From Chaunax sp. Z400 (taxonomy: Eukaryota > Chordata > Actinopteri > Lophiiformes > Chaunacidae): a DNA stretch of 64,000 nucleotides. Position numbers and translations under genes: made by a program. The first letter of the stretch is position 1, and each line of letters begins with the position of its first letter. Shown here one piece after another: positions 12,574 to 24,861 of the stretch. The notes below the pieces were generated by a model that saw only the letters and a program-made list of their open reading frames with translations, had not been told where the DNA came from and did no database searches. The DNA lies in the NCBI GenBank assembly GCA_037577475.1, contig CM075195.1, positions 24,083,399-24,147,398 of the forward strand, written 5' to 3'.

Positions 12574-13011
12574 CTGTTACAAGAAAGCAAGAGACAGCTA
12601 CCTCTAAGAAAGAGTAAAGCATACACAGACATTGGATACTATACTTCTCCTTCCTCCTACAGTTTAGAGCTGGAGAAACATCCACTGGAGATGTCGGACG
12701 AATATCACCAGCCTCTCTCCCGAAGCTTGACTCCCCAGAGAGACATTGATGGTACCGCTGCCTAATTTGGTGCAAAAGCAATTTACGTCCAAAGCACTCA
12801 CATGCCACACGTTTTATGTGCTTAATAATGAGACGATGCAAAAACACCTGCTGTGGTGTCCTTGAGCAAAACCTGAAAGCTACACTTCTCACAAAGAGAG
12901 CCAAGAGACACGAGGATGCATCGCATATGATTCTCTGATCCTGTTTCTCAAAGACAGGCCAACCCTCTACTCATGCAGGTTTGTTCTGGCACTCAACAAA
13001 ATGAGATGAGC

Positions 13012-13014
<3 letters not shown>

Positions 13015-13061
<47 letters not shown>
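13015..13061. repeat. (TG)n microsatellite
   Basis: About 23 uninterrupted TG units. Confidence 0.97.
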
Positions 13062-13062
<1 letters not shown>

Positions 13063-14044
13063 ATTGTAGTATCATTGTACTTACTGACTAAGCATTTCTA
13101 CACTGACTGTCATTCGTGTCATTTCACTGCAGTGTGCTGATGGCAGGGCCAAGCTGGAGCTGCCAGGATCTCTTTAACAATGTTTAAAGCACAAGCTTGA
13201 TGGCATTGTCTGTTTGCGGCGTGTTTTTTCCCCCCCTGCTGGTAAATTGTTTCTTTTGGAAACGCCACGAAACAATAATCACTCAAATGTCTGTCACGGC
13301 GTGTTTCCTTTTATTCTTTTCTTTTTGTCTCTGTCAAAATTAAGAGATTTGGATTTTGACTGGACTCCTCACAGCCTTGTGAACAACTGAACTCTGGATT
13401 CTATTTTTTTCTTCTTTTCACAGCAGGAATGACCAAACAGTTGAGTAAGCCCAAGATTGATAATGCTATTTCATAACAAAATATGTATAAGAATAGTTAG
13501 CTCTTTGTATTGTAATGAAAGTTACACTTGTGAATTTTTAAATACTAAGAACAGAATATACTTTGTAGTGTTTCTTTGAAAACTTCTCTCAAATAATGAA
13601 AATCTCTAATTTTGGAACAAAACCTCACAATTTGCATAGTAGAATTTACAACTAAATGCTTCACATATAAGTAAAGTTATAATATCCATCCATCCATCCA
13701 ACCAGCCATCCAACCTTAACTCAAACCCTACTCTAACTTTGGGATTTCTTCATTTCAAATCAATGCAGACAAAAAGCTATGGGATACACTGAAAAAAGAT
13801 TAAAAATGATCAATAGAGATATTCAAAGCCAATCTCTCCGTCAAAGATCTTTTACGAGGGAAGAAACATTGACCGTTAATCATTTTAAAATCAATGTGGC
13901 GATTTTATAAACCCAACATTTACGCACAGCATCCATCAGTAGGATCACCATTGTCACTTGCCACTCCCTGCTACACTGTGCCCGGTGCTTGAGTGATGAC
14001 ATCAGAGCCTGGGTGCCAAATGTAAACGCTGGACATATTCTTCA

Positions 14045-14560
14045 CTCATATAACCTGATGAAGCTCTGGCATAAGTTCAGTCACGAAGACTAAACGTTTG
14101 CACACTTGTGCTATTCTTTATTTCTCATGCTGTTCTGTTATTCACGCCTGTCATGCATGCTCAATCTTATTTTCCTGCTATCACAGGCCGGGGTGTGGTT
14201 GTTATCAGCTGTTCTCATCAGCTGGTCTCATCTATCCAATAGCACAGCGACACACCTTCATTGTCACCCTATCATGTTGCTGCTGTCTTTTTAAATATGA
14301 CTGATTAGTGCGTCCTGCACCTCCCCGTCACCGCCCAGTCTTCAAAGATTCACCAACTTCATCATTCGTCAGCTTCACCAGAGTCATCGGCCACCGCCAC
14401 CAGTGTCTGGACTCCAAGGGGGGATATATATCTTGCTGCTACTTGGGACAGATGTTCTTTGATCTCAGTCTCCCCGAAGAGTCTAACGCCAAAGATTTTC
14501 TGACACCAAAGACTTTCCAACATATTAATTATCACATATCATTTGATGTAATCTTATTTA
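14045..14560 (+). repeat. Unclassified dispersed repeat, uninterrupted copy
   Basis: Shares long stretches with 40270-41540, including CCAATAGCACAGCGACACAC at 14236 and GATGAAGCTCT...GTTTGCACACTT near 14062. It has a TATA-like TTTTTAAATATG and a downstream CACCTCCCCGTCACC region, which would suit a retroelement terminal region (LTR or Penelope-like end), but I cannot class it. It lacks the MITE that interrupts the 41-kb copy. Confidence 0.6.
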
Positions 14561-17224
14561 CTTCAACCATTATTCTCTCCTGATTGAAATGTATTGTGTG
14601 AATCCGCTAATTGGAAGATAATAGTAGTTTCTTCAAACTAAGAAAGAGAGTGGCAAACAATTCCATCATGCTTCTGAAAGTCATCACTGGCCTATATAGA
14701 CAAACTTCTAGTGAAAGACTACACTGCAGTTGGATTGAGAAAATATACCGTCACAAAGTAAATCTAGGAGGCAGGGAACCACAGACCGATATCGACTATG
14801 GCCAAAGCCGTGTCATCAAAATCAGCAAAGACAGCAAAGCTTGTTTCCACTTATATCCTTCTCAATGAAGATAAGTTTCCATGTATTTCTAGATTTTGTT
14901 AGCTTAGATTATGGTGGGTTAAAATATAACTGTATATATTTGCACTGCTTTTCCTTAGAATTTCTGAAAGACTCTTCATTGTCGTGACAATATTTCCTGG
15001 TCTTCTTTTATTGTGATTAAAAAACTAATTTTATAGGTTTTAACTTATAATAACTTTTCGCAATTCTGTAGTTGTTTACCTAAAAACTGCCAAACATTTT
15101 GATGGAAATGTAACATCTGCCACATTTTGATCACCTCACCTCTGCAAAGGTACAATTTCTGCTGCCGCTTTTCTCCACACTGTTCCTTCACTTCACTTCA
15201 GTAAGCCTTTGCAAGGTTAGATAGTAGAAAATACTGTATATTACATTTTTCATCTACCTCTCACCTTCACAGACCTCAGTTATCCCTCCTCATCCCCTTC
15301 CCTCTCCACTCTGGTACCCCCCAAAAAATCCCACATTATTCCTTCTTTTTTCCTCTCTCTCCTCCAGGGGTCTAGGTCAAGAAAGACATATTTATAGTTG
15401 CACATTTTAACAGACTGCGAAGCAAAAGTTATTCCCATAAATTCCAACTGCTACTAAAATTTCTGGCATCGGCCATCCTAACCCAACAGGAAGTGACAAA
15501 AGTTTAAAACATCACACGGAGAAAGACTCGTCTGTGTCGGATCTTTGACTTCTCTTGTTCCTGTTGTGTCAATTCATATGAAACCACGAGCATCAACTTG
15601 ACTGTGCAGTTTGTGTGACATTAAGATATGTCAGCTATGAGTATTAACAGATTCCTTTCCCTTAGCATATTTTCACCTCAAAGTGTTTCATGGGCTCACC
15701 TGGTGGACAGTTCCAGATGAACAAGATATCTTCAAAAGAATTCCTCTAGAAAACCAATCAATGTAGCCTATGACAATGTTATTTTTGGCTTGTATCAGAG
15801 TGAAACCTTTCCTGGTTCTTCAAATGAAGAATAGAGGTAAAGATGCCTCGTATCCAATGTCTTGCAGTATCATCTTATCGTTCATCTGACGACCTTCTCC
15901 TACACTTCCCCATGGCCTGGGGAAAGTCTAGCCACCACCACAGATAGCAGAAGTCAGACCTATATCTGAAAGTCATCACTACAGATAAAAACAGGAATAC
16001 AGCATAATTACTTTGACCTTGGCTCAGCCTTAAATACAAGCAGAGAAGGATGATTACGGGTGGATGTCCAAGAGTATGAGAAATGTGAAGATATGCTAAT
16101 TGGACTAATGTCAAAGAACCACAGGAAATACACACAAGTTCACTAATGTGGCTTTGTTTGGCTACACACACACACACACACACATGGACACACTCACTGA
16201 TTATTTTGCGGCCTCAACTGTTCAGACAGCAGAGAACATAAGGCAGAAATTGGCCATTAGGGACAACAAACACAAGCTGCATGGTCTGCAGCAGCAGAAG
16301 AAAATGGGTTGCTGAAATTATTTTAATTGCTGACAAAACAATGGCAGAACTATCCTTGCTCACACTATAGGAAATAACTCCCCTCACCCAACCAGCCACA
16401 CGCCATTTGTCTCACTTGAAGATACCGAACGCGTTTGTTAACAATCAGAAAGCTCCTCGCAAGTTCTATTTTCAACTCGGAAAGCGAGTGTTTGCCATCG
16501 CTCAGCGTGTAAAACTGGTTTCCACCTCTGTCTCTCTGTTACCTGTCACATCTGTGCAGCGTCGTAGCGCCTTTTCCCCTTACAAGAGGAACTATTTCAG
16601 TCCACCTGCCCCGTTTGATCTGCCTTGGCCTTTCACGGCAGAGGCTGCATCAAAAAGAGGCTGTGGACTTAAAAGCTTCACCGCCTCATATCTTTTCTGC
16701 ACCTCTCCCTTTTGCTCTCATTCGCTTTTTTCCTCAATCTCTACCTCCGTCTATTTTGTTCTGACAGGAATTGGGAGTTGCAAATGCTTTGTCACCTGCT
16801 TACCAGAAAAAGAAGCAAAAAAAAAGAAAAGAAAAAAAAAGACAAATTGGCACATCCACTGTTGTTTCAACAATAGTCGTGCATGACTAGTGAGACAAGA
16901 GCAGATGAGCCAATTTTGTTGGTGCCAATACTATTAAAGAATATATATCCTATAAATGAGTGGCTATAATGTCTGTTATACACAGACTACTAAATCTGAG
17001 GAGGCTCCATATTAATATTATTATACTTTCAAGGTGTATTGTTCATGTCATACAAAATACATATTTTATTATGCTGTCATATTCCAGTTGGCAATATCCC
17101 AGTTGTCCTGCCATGCATTTACAATACAGGCAACCTGGATGTTTCTCTGAGTCTAAAATATAAAGCTTGGGTTATTAACTAATTCATATTTATTTCTCAT
17201 GTTTTTCTTTTCTTCCCCACTGGT
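14561..17224. other. No gene recognised
   Basis: AT-rich single-copy-looking DNA with a short (CA)n at 16164-16184. A 159-codon ORF at 16407-16886 has a run of Lys codons from an A-rich tract and no recognisable domain. The 16400-16520 part is unusually CpG-containing and may be a conserved non-coding element. Confidence 0.4.
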
Positions 17225-17520
17225 GAACTCCTCTCCATCACTTCCACTTTCCCTTCTGTCCCTTCATCTCATTCTTCCATCATCAAATCTCGTCTTTCTG
17301 CCCACATTCCTTGAGCCGATTGGTTGTTTGGACGCTGCTCTTTAAATCTCATTGTGCCATTCTGGCTGTCTTACCGGCGTGATTGTCAGACTGTCCTGGA
17401 AGATTCACCTGAGAGGTTTTCTACCACCTGCTCCAACACCACCACCACCAACATCTACAGCCTGAGGCAGTCCTGTCTCATCTCTTATGTCTCTCAGTTT
17501 ATATTCATATAATACTTCTA
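17225..17520 (+). repeat. Possible distant relative of the 14-kb repeat
   Basis: TGCTCTTTAAATCTC followed by CACCACCACCACCAACATCTAC resembles terminal regions of fish retroelements and loosely the 14-kb and 41-kb copies. Homology is not certain by eye. Confidence 0.25.
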
Positions 17521-18123
17521 TGGTTTGTCTCTTTTCATTGCAATACTGACTGACTTGCTGGCTGCATTTCACATTATATTTATTTGCACTGTCTCTCTGT
17601 TAGATGAGCTACACATCCGTTAGTGCTGATCAGATCATTTGGCTTCCATAAGCAGTTGAAACAACTTGTGTTGCAGATGGGATGTTGCCATGTAATATCA
17701 GCTTACTTGGCAGTCTCATCGTCAGCAGCTCAATAGTTGAGAGCAGGGCTCCAACACTGCTGGATCAGTGCTTTAGCTCCTACTGGGGCCACCAATATGC
17801 CATTTAAACGTAGTCACTGATGGCAGTCTGGATAAAAAAAAACCCCAGCTAAATGCTATTTCCATTACATCCTATGAACATGCTATGATAACACACCTTA
17901 TCTCTGTGTGTTTCTCAAAAGGAATGAGTTAAAACTGCTAAATCAGTATAGTTTATTGTCATTCTGTTGCCATTTCTCCTCTATGGTTTATTTCTCACAG
18001 GCATTTGAAGAATGAGGCAGGCTGATGCAGACAGACCACAGGGCGCATCGTCGATCGTCTGCAGCTCTAAGCTCAACCAGGATCGGAGCCACTGAGGACT
18101 GAGAGGAGCAACACAGCGCCATA

Positions 18124-18176
18124 CACACACACACACACACACACACACGCGCGCGCCCACACAGACACACACACAC
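18124..18176. repeat. (CA)n with a central CGCGCG
   Basis: Alternating purine-pyrimidine tract, CA units around a short CGCGCG core. Confidence 0.95.
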
Positions 18177-18727
18177 TCCCTGTGGCGGTTGATATTTTCA
18201 CCAAAACACAACAGTTTTCCTGCTAGGCGGCATGGTGAGCCCACAGAGTCCATTTCCACTTACAATAAGGCTCATAAAACTCAAGGAAGCTCGAGAAGGA
18301 ACGGACTTCAGCTAACAGTAAAAGGATCTGTGAACAAATAATGGGGCTGTTCAGTAAAATACTCCAATATTAATCTCATAAGGATACAACAGCTTCAGTA
18401 ATGATGTATGATGGATATGTAAGAAGAGCAAATGAATAATAAAAGACTGTAAATGAGGAAATTAGGTTACAGGCAGCTACAAGCAGATGCAGCACCGCTG
18501 TTAAAACCTCTGTAAACAGAGCACGTCAGAGACTTTAAGGGGAATTCATATGTTTTACAGTCATTATGTCACTGGAGTCATGCATGCAGCCACTTTGGAT
18601 GTCACGCCTCAGCCCTGAAGTGGAGGTGATGTTCAGGGTTTCTGCCTTATCTACACAACCCAGCAGCGGGTTCCCCATACATGTCTTTACATCTCCTTCA
18701 CAGCTTCAACATCATCTCTGTCTCTCT

Positions 18728-18832
18728 CACACACACACACACACACACATGCTCACAAGTACGCCCTGGAGACAGATAAGAAGGGAGAGTGAGGGAGATG
18801 AGAGGAGATTCAGAACATGAAAAGAGAAGAGT

Positions 18833-18893
<61 letters not shown>
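18728..18893. repeat. Two (CA)n tracts
   Basis: (CA)n at 18728-18749 and a longer, about 29-unit tract at 18835-18893. A 218-codon ORF across the second tract is a repeat artefact. Confidence 0.95.
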
Positions 18894-18896
<3 letters not shown>

Positions 18897-19037
18897 AGAT
18901 TTTTTCCCCCCTATGTGCTTGGCAGCCAAACGGGTGGCTCTGCCTCACCTACGCATTTCAAGTCAAAAATTCATAAGGTGACACAAAACTGTCAGAGCAT
19001 GTTGATGCCACTCCAAAATGGTGATGCTCTGCGAGTG

Positions 19038-19039
19038 CG

Positions 19040-19072
<33 letters not shown>

Positions 19073-19080
19073 TTGTGTGT
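19038..19080. repeat. Imperfect (TG)n microsatellite
   Basis: TG units with two TTTG interruptions. Confidence 0.95.
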
Positions 19081-19962
19081 GGGTGGGTGAGGGCCAGACA
19101 CATGCACTCACACACACATCCCTTCAGAAAAACACAGGTCAAACACAGTCCACACTTCCACACACTTTAAAGCATTTACACAAAACTTGTACACACACAC
19201 GCGCGCCTTCAAACGTAATTAATGTTTTGTGGCAAATGAGTCTGCATGGTCTCGTGTACACGCACATGCACGCGCACGGTGAATGCAATGCTCAACTTCA
19301 GTGTGTCTTGAGCGCAGAGGCAGAGGCGCGTGTTCAATCCCCATGTTCAGCGGAGAATCATCATAAGAAACCAAAGCAGCTCCACATCCACAGCTCGGCT
19401 AATATATTGACTGGTCTGCCTGAGGCGACCTCAGCAGACTGTTAACAGTGACCAAGTCTGATGGCATCACTGTACCTTTGTAACCACATGCGATCTAAAA
19501 TGTAACCACAAAGATCAAGCAGATTAAAAGACACAAACACTAAGAGTCTATTCAACCCCGCCGTTTTGCATGAGAACTCTGCAGCTCCTTGCCAGGAAAA
19601 CAATTATTCACCTTCAATAATGTCAATAATCATTTCAGATTAGTTCATCTGCAAGCCCGGCGTGCGTCTGGCTGCTTATCCCCGTGTGCCCATGACCAGC
19701 CGTGCGATGTCTGAAAGCGCAAAAACGAATCATTTCTCCCGCAGCACACAGACTGGTCCATGGGTGCTGTTGCCAGAGACGAAGACGGGAGAGAGACATA
19801 GGGGGATGGCATGAAGGAGGACGCGGAGGGCAAAGGGGGAAGGATTGTGGAGAGGAGAGGAATGTAATCACACGCGTCTTAAATATAGAAAAAAGAAGAA
19901 GAAGAAGCTCCAAGACGAGTAGAGAGGTGATGAACAATGTTAAAAAGTTTGGCTGTACTTAC

Positions 19963-19999
19963 TGATCAAATCGTCCTTCGCGTTCGTCCTGCTTGGCAT
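19963..19999 (-). CDS. Candidate first coding exon (start of an unidentified gene)
   Basis: In the CpG-rich patch, the minus strand has an ATG at 19999 with A at -3, then 12 codons (MPSRTNAKDDLI) and one base before a near-perfect donor (TCA|GTAAGTAC), so the exon leaves in phase 1. The upstream leader (to about 20155) is GC-rich and holds two short upstream ORFs. One starts at an ATG in GGGATGCCGG; the other ends a few bases before the main ATG. If this is a real gene start, position 1 to about 19960 is largely its first intron(s). The product was not recognised. The exon could also be wholly non-coding 5' UTR. Confidence 0.35.
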
Positions 20000-20159
20000 G
20001 ATTTTTAGGATGTTAAAGTTGCAGCAGGAGACATTCCCATTCAGACAGCAGCGCCGCGTCCACAGCTCAGCTCTGCAGCTCTGTGCGCACGGGAGAGCAG
20101 CGCTCAGCATGAATGAGAGGAGAGCTGCGGTTAGACTCCGGCATCCCCTGGCATAGGGG

Positions 20160-20162
20160 GAG

Positions 20163-20202
<40 letters not shown>

Positions 20203-20220
20203 AGAGAGAGAGAGAGAGAG
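20160..20220. repeat. (GA)n tract in the possible promoter
   Basis: About 60 bp of GA units with GGGAGGGA interruptions, lying between the CRE-like site and the minus-strand leader. Confidence 0.95.
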
Positions 20221-20616
20221 TTTAGTGACGTGAGTGCGTCCCCTAGCGGCTAAAGTGCGTTTCAGCGCCTCACCAGACGCACATCTCCATGGTGCGCATG
20301 GGTGGCAGCATTGGACCCGGTTCACGTTGTTTTAGTGGAATCTGATCATTTGATACATCCCTGATAAAAAGGTGATGGTACTCAGGTTGATTGATTGCTT
20401 CTGTCGTCTTAAAATGCATGCAGAGTGGCACTGCTCTGTTTTAAAGTCTCCCTCCTGCTCACAGTGTGTGTGTGTGTTCGTGTGTGTGTTTGATAACATT
20501 TACTGCTGAAGGTCAGCCTCCTTGAAACTTGACAAATCATTTCTATGGCCAGTGTTGGCCTTGTCTATTACTTCACCAAAAAACACACGCTGCTGGATCA
20601 ATTTAGCGCACATTTC

Positions 20617-20692
20617 ATCCATCCACCCATTGTCTATGATCACTTATCCTATGTGAGGTAACAAGGGGCTGGAATCTATGACAGATGACAGC
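20617..20692 (-). repeat. SINE-like 3' fragment, reversed
   Basis: ATCCATCCACCCATTGTCTATGATCACTTATCC then GGGGCTGGAATCTATGACAG (quoted in pieces) is the reverse complement of the tail region seen at 57432-57741 (GGATAAGTGG, GGATAGGCTCCAG). Degraded and short. Confidence 0.5.
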
Positions 20693-23600
20693 GCTAACCC
20701 CCCCACCACCATGCCAACCCACGACTAAAACAGGTCATTTTTTCTTTTTAGATTAAATAGTTCTCGGAATATTTCAAAACACAAATTCGAAATAAAAAAA
20801 TAGAAGAAAAAAATAATGTTGCTAATTTGAAGAGGGTGTTGTTGTCACAGTGTCACTGTTGTTTCCGACTACAGCAGGTGTCAGTTTTCAGTGAGAGCGA
20901 TAATAAATCCACTGCAGCATACCTGCTTATTAGCAAACATAATGAAGCATTTAGCTTCTAAAGGGCCAAGTGTGTTTCTGAGGAGTTGGAGGGGAAGAGA
21001 AAGCTAAAAAGTGCCTAAAATCTTCAGGTTGCCAGAAGTATAACTTTCAATGTGTGCTGATGTTGCTCCGTCTGCTGGAGATGTAAGAAGACATGCGTTT
21101 GCTAACAAATGCTGCATAATAACTTTATCAACATGACTGTGGATTTTTGCCTCTGAGTTGTGAAAAATTATCATATTAGTTTTGCATGTTTTTATTCAAC
21201 TACAAATCACATGCACCTTATATTATTGTAGACCACTCACCAACAGCTTTCATATGATCATTTTGTCTAATTAAAGTCTCTCTAATGGTTTCTATAGGTT
21301 TCAGGTAATACTGCTGGTCCACTATCACACCTGAAAACAAATACAGCCATCATTAATGTTACCTGCAACATCTGTGCTTTTCTCACTAAACAAGGAAACA
21401 AGATATTTGTTGAAAAAAGGCTTATTGTCACTGTTTAGATGGCAGATCTTTGCATTACCAAGACAATTTTTGATAATGTCCCTTGCAGCTTTCCTTATAA
21501 TGATAATTATGATACATTGACACAAAAAGGATCACAAGCATGTGCACGTTAAATGAATGTACATGAACACAGATGTGAAGTAAATTAGCAAATGGCTATT
21601 ATATACAATATATACTTTATAGTGTATATACAGTATTATCCCTTAAATAGGCAGGAGTGGAAAATGAGTTGTGAAAAATAACGTAATGTTATTTCTTATC
21701 TCATATGCATCTAAATAAAACATTTCCACAGATATTTTTATGTTATGAGTTGTATCTCCCGGGATACGTTGCCCTATGAAGGTATAACAAAAAGTCAAAA
21801 TAGTTAAATTTCAATGTTTTATTTGATGAAGAAAAATGATACATTCTTGTTCTTGCATGATAATATCTGTTTTTGCAGTGAATATTTACATTTCTTCCAG
21901 TTTGAAATATTATGAATGCTAAACTTTGATTAACTTTCTTTCCCTACTTTCCCTAATCTGGCAACGCATCTCATGACATACATACATTTCAAAAGCTGCT
22001 GAATCACAGCACAAACACTTTTACGCCATCAGCATATTAAGACAACAGTCATAAGTAGTTTTATGAATTTATATTGTTGTTTCATTGAAAATAACTATGA
22101 TTAATATATAATTACTTGCCCTCTGGTCAGCATGCCCTGCACAACTGGCGGCCATGATGATTTCTGATCAGGCTAACGAAACGATGACAGATAATCTGAA
22201 CCAAATGACATCACCTAGATACTAATAACAGACAAGACTTTTGATAAATGATAACTTGATTGGGTGATAACCTTAAACAATGTCCCTTACAGGATGTTAA
22301 AGAGGTTGGATCTCCTGGTGCACATTGTCTATTTAAGGGCTATTTTGTTTGAGCACACAGCACACAACCTGCAGTATGACTATGCCAGTATTTTTTTTCG
22401 TTCAGTTCACTGGAGTGAATGAACACAATTTTCCCATGATGAACTGCATTTCAGTGGAGGGGCTGCATCCTTTCAAAGTTGCGGCCCACAAAGGCGTGGC
22501 CTTCACAGGCCACTAAGGCCACACAGAGCACTGTTAAGTGAGACGATGTGGTCTGTGGAGAATTTACTGCTTATGTCACCATCTCGTCCCGTCCTTACAC
22601 TTGTCTTATGAAGTGTTGCTCCTGTCGCCTAGCAACACTGATAGCTGGAGTTGATTATTTAATGAGTAGTTGTAGTTAAAGTAGGAGTAGAAAATGCAGT
22701 GGTGTAGTAGTAGTAATACTAAAGTCTGTTGTAGTAAAAGCTGTAGGGGTAGCAGTAGTTACAATAACAGAAAGGATCCAGAGATGTTAATTTGATTTAT
22801 TTTTCATTTTTTACAACAAATTGTGACGCTTCACATTCACTCCTCAGCCGCTGAGGGGTGTTCATTATGCTGGAGTGCATTGTTTAAACATCATCAGTGC
22901 ACAATTCATCTTGGGGAAGGGTGGGCCATGCTTTGGATGCTTCGCAGCCCTGGAAAAGAAACCTGCATTTTTTTGGGCCGCATTTGAAAGAAAGTCTTAG
23001 AAATATGGATGACCTTGTGTGATGCATTCAGTCTTCAAATACAGCCTTCAAAGTATGAAAAAGGATACAAAGACAACACCACATCTTCCACTGTAACCCC
23101 TTAAATACCAGGAAGGATTAGGGGAGCACAGAGAAATGAATGTGCACCTTAAAGGAAGATGCATATTTGGTGTGTGTTCAGATGTTTTGTTCATCTGCAA
23201 GAATTCATGGAGTTTGTCTTCATCCTGGGTCCCTGCTCTGACCTTTGCGGTCCCCTTGTGCATATTGAATGATGATATTCCTTCCCATATTAGTGACGAC
23301 TAGGGAGTTTTCATACAGGACAATGGGGCGTCGGGTTCCTCCTCTCCACACTGAGGCAGAGGATGTGGTTACACAGATGATACTCTGCTGCTCAAATTAC
23401 TCTATGTGTGCATCTGTGTGTGCATATGTGTGTTTGCGTGAGCATGCTTTCTTCCTCTTCCCATGGTCTTACGTTGCACAGTGTGGCACTGCCGGTCCAA
23501 GAGTTCATTCCCCATTCTAAGAACCTCTGAGTCATCCACATCTGTTCTGTTCTGCCTGGACAACTGGAATCTTTATCATTTAGCAGAAGCATTACATGAA

Positions 23601-24296
23601 GTGATTAGTTTAAGACCTCTGCTTGTTAGAAAGCAGAAGCCAGATTCAGTCGAAAGTAAACATTGCTGGATTCGTTGCATAACGTTTTTAGGGCTCTGTG
23701 ATAAAAGTCTATAATTGTGTTTGCCTTATCATCATCACTGGCTGCAAGTTACATGACTATGTATTATAACATCACTGCATAAGACTGAAAGTTGAATTAT
23801 CATTGCTTTTTTAAATCTGAAAATAGCAGATAGATACAGCAGAGCAGAAAAGACAGATTGTTCCAATAAACACATGCTTCCACAAGCCTTAAGGGTCCAA
23901 TAGCCTAAAACCCACTGCAGCCTTGGCATGCATATCTACAGCCATGTGTTTACCTGTAAGAAGGGACATCATGTACCTTACTCTACCTCTGGGACATTTT
24001 ATAACTCCTTCCATGAAAGATGACAGCATATTAAGAATTTGTACCAATGAAGAGAAACTGTTTTAAAACTTAATGTCATTTCTGCTTCAATTTAAAGCTG
24101 TATTTTGTTTTTATACATTAGTTTTTCTGCCTTCCTGATTAATGTAAGTCCAATGTTCACCCTCCATTTATCTCTGATTTGGTCTCTCCACCAAACCCAT
24201 CAACTCCTGAGGAAAATATCTGGCTGGTTAGAGCTAAATGCTGCACTATGCTCATCAGCTGGTTGATAATGTTTCATTGTGTTTACAGTGTGTTTA
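20693..24296. other. No gene recognised
   Basis: AT-rich DNA. A GTAGTAGTA-like imperfect trinucleotide stretch lies at about 22675-22760. About 22440-22540 (GGCGTGGCCTTCACAGGCC and flanks) may be part of a dispersed repeat. Nothing else stands out. Confidence 0.4.
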
Positions 24297-24297
24297 T

Positions 24298-24860
24298 TAG
24301 CTGGGTTTACATGGACACTTTGCTGACATTCTGGTTGAAATCATTCCAACTGAAAGTTTAGTTTCAACTGTGTACATGAGTTGTGATCTAATACGATCTG
24401 GTGTTTACATGCCCCACCGCATTTAATCGGAACAGCTGTGTGACATGCACAGAAGTGATGTAAGTGACGCATATTTTGCGAATTTCACCAGCAGATGGAC
24501 GTTGATCGTGTGATCGGTTCAATTTGCTGTTTATGCGATGGTTTTAAGAAAGCTGCAACATGATAATAACGCAGGCTTACTCATACTGGAAGCAATGACG
24601 CAGAGACGGCGAGCAAAAGAAAGCTTTATGCGTATCTTACTATGCATCACAATGCTGAGCGTGGGCAGACAGAACTCTACCAGTATATATTCTGTTCCAC
24701 CGTTTACATGGTACGGTTGTTCTTTTGATCGGTTCACAAAAAGGTTTATACTTCCCCTCTGAGGGGCTTTGAATGAGGTGTTTATATGGAGCGTTTTCAT
24801 TCTGATTGAGCTTTTACACCGATTTTAATCTGAATAAAGGGGTCCATGTAAACCCAGCTA
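24298..24860. mobile_element. MITE with 20-bp perfect terminal inverted repeats
   Basis: TTAGCTGGGTTTACATGGAC at 24297 and its exact reverse complement ending at 24861. If the element starts GCTGGG and ends CCCAGC, a TA sits on each side, a Tc1/mariner-like target. The ends also suit other classes. About 560 bp, non-coding; ORFs inside on both strands have no domain. Confidence 0.75.
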
Positions 24861-24861
24861 A

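Larger units (their letters stand above)
19650..20330 (-). promoter_or_regulatory. CpG-rich patch, probable promoter region
   Basis: CpG dinucleotides cluster here far above the AT-rich surroundings, for example in ccggcgtgcgtc, cagcgccgcgtcc and gcgtcccctagcggc. A CRE-like TGACGTGA sits at about 20226. A 60-bp (GA)n tract divides the patch. Together with the minus-strand ATG and donor at 19963-19999, this suggests a minus-strand transcription start near 20.1-20.2 kb. CpG density and the motif are visible; promoter activity is inferred. Confidence 0.45.

Noticed and set aside
15700..15745. 46-nt minus-strand exon candidate (RNSFEDILFIWNCPP)
   Set aside because: Good donor, but two frames are open and it does not fit the exit phase of the 20-kb first exon.
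16407..16886. 159-codon plus-strand ORF
   Set aside because: No domain, and a Lys run from an A-rich tract; its length is within chance for this window.
18789..19445. 218-codon plus-strand ORF
   Set aside because: It runs through a (CA)n and a (TG)n tract; the product is Thr-His and Val-Cys runs with no domain.
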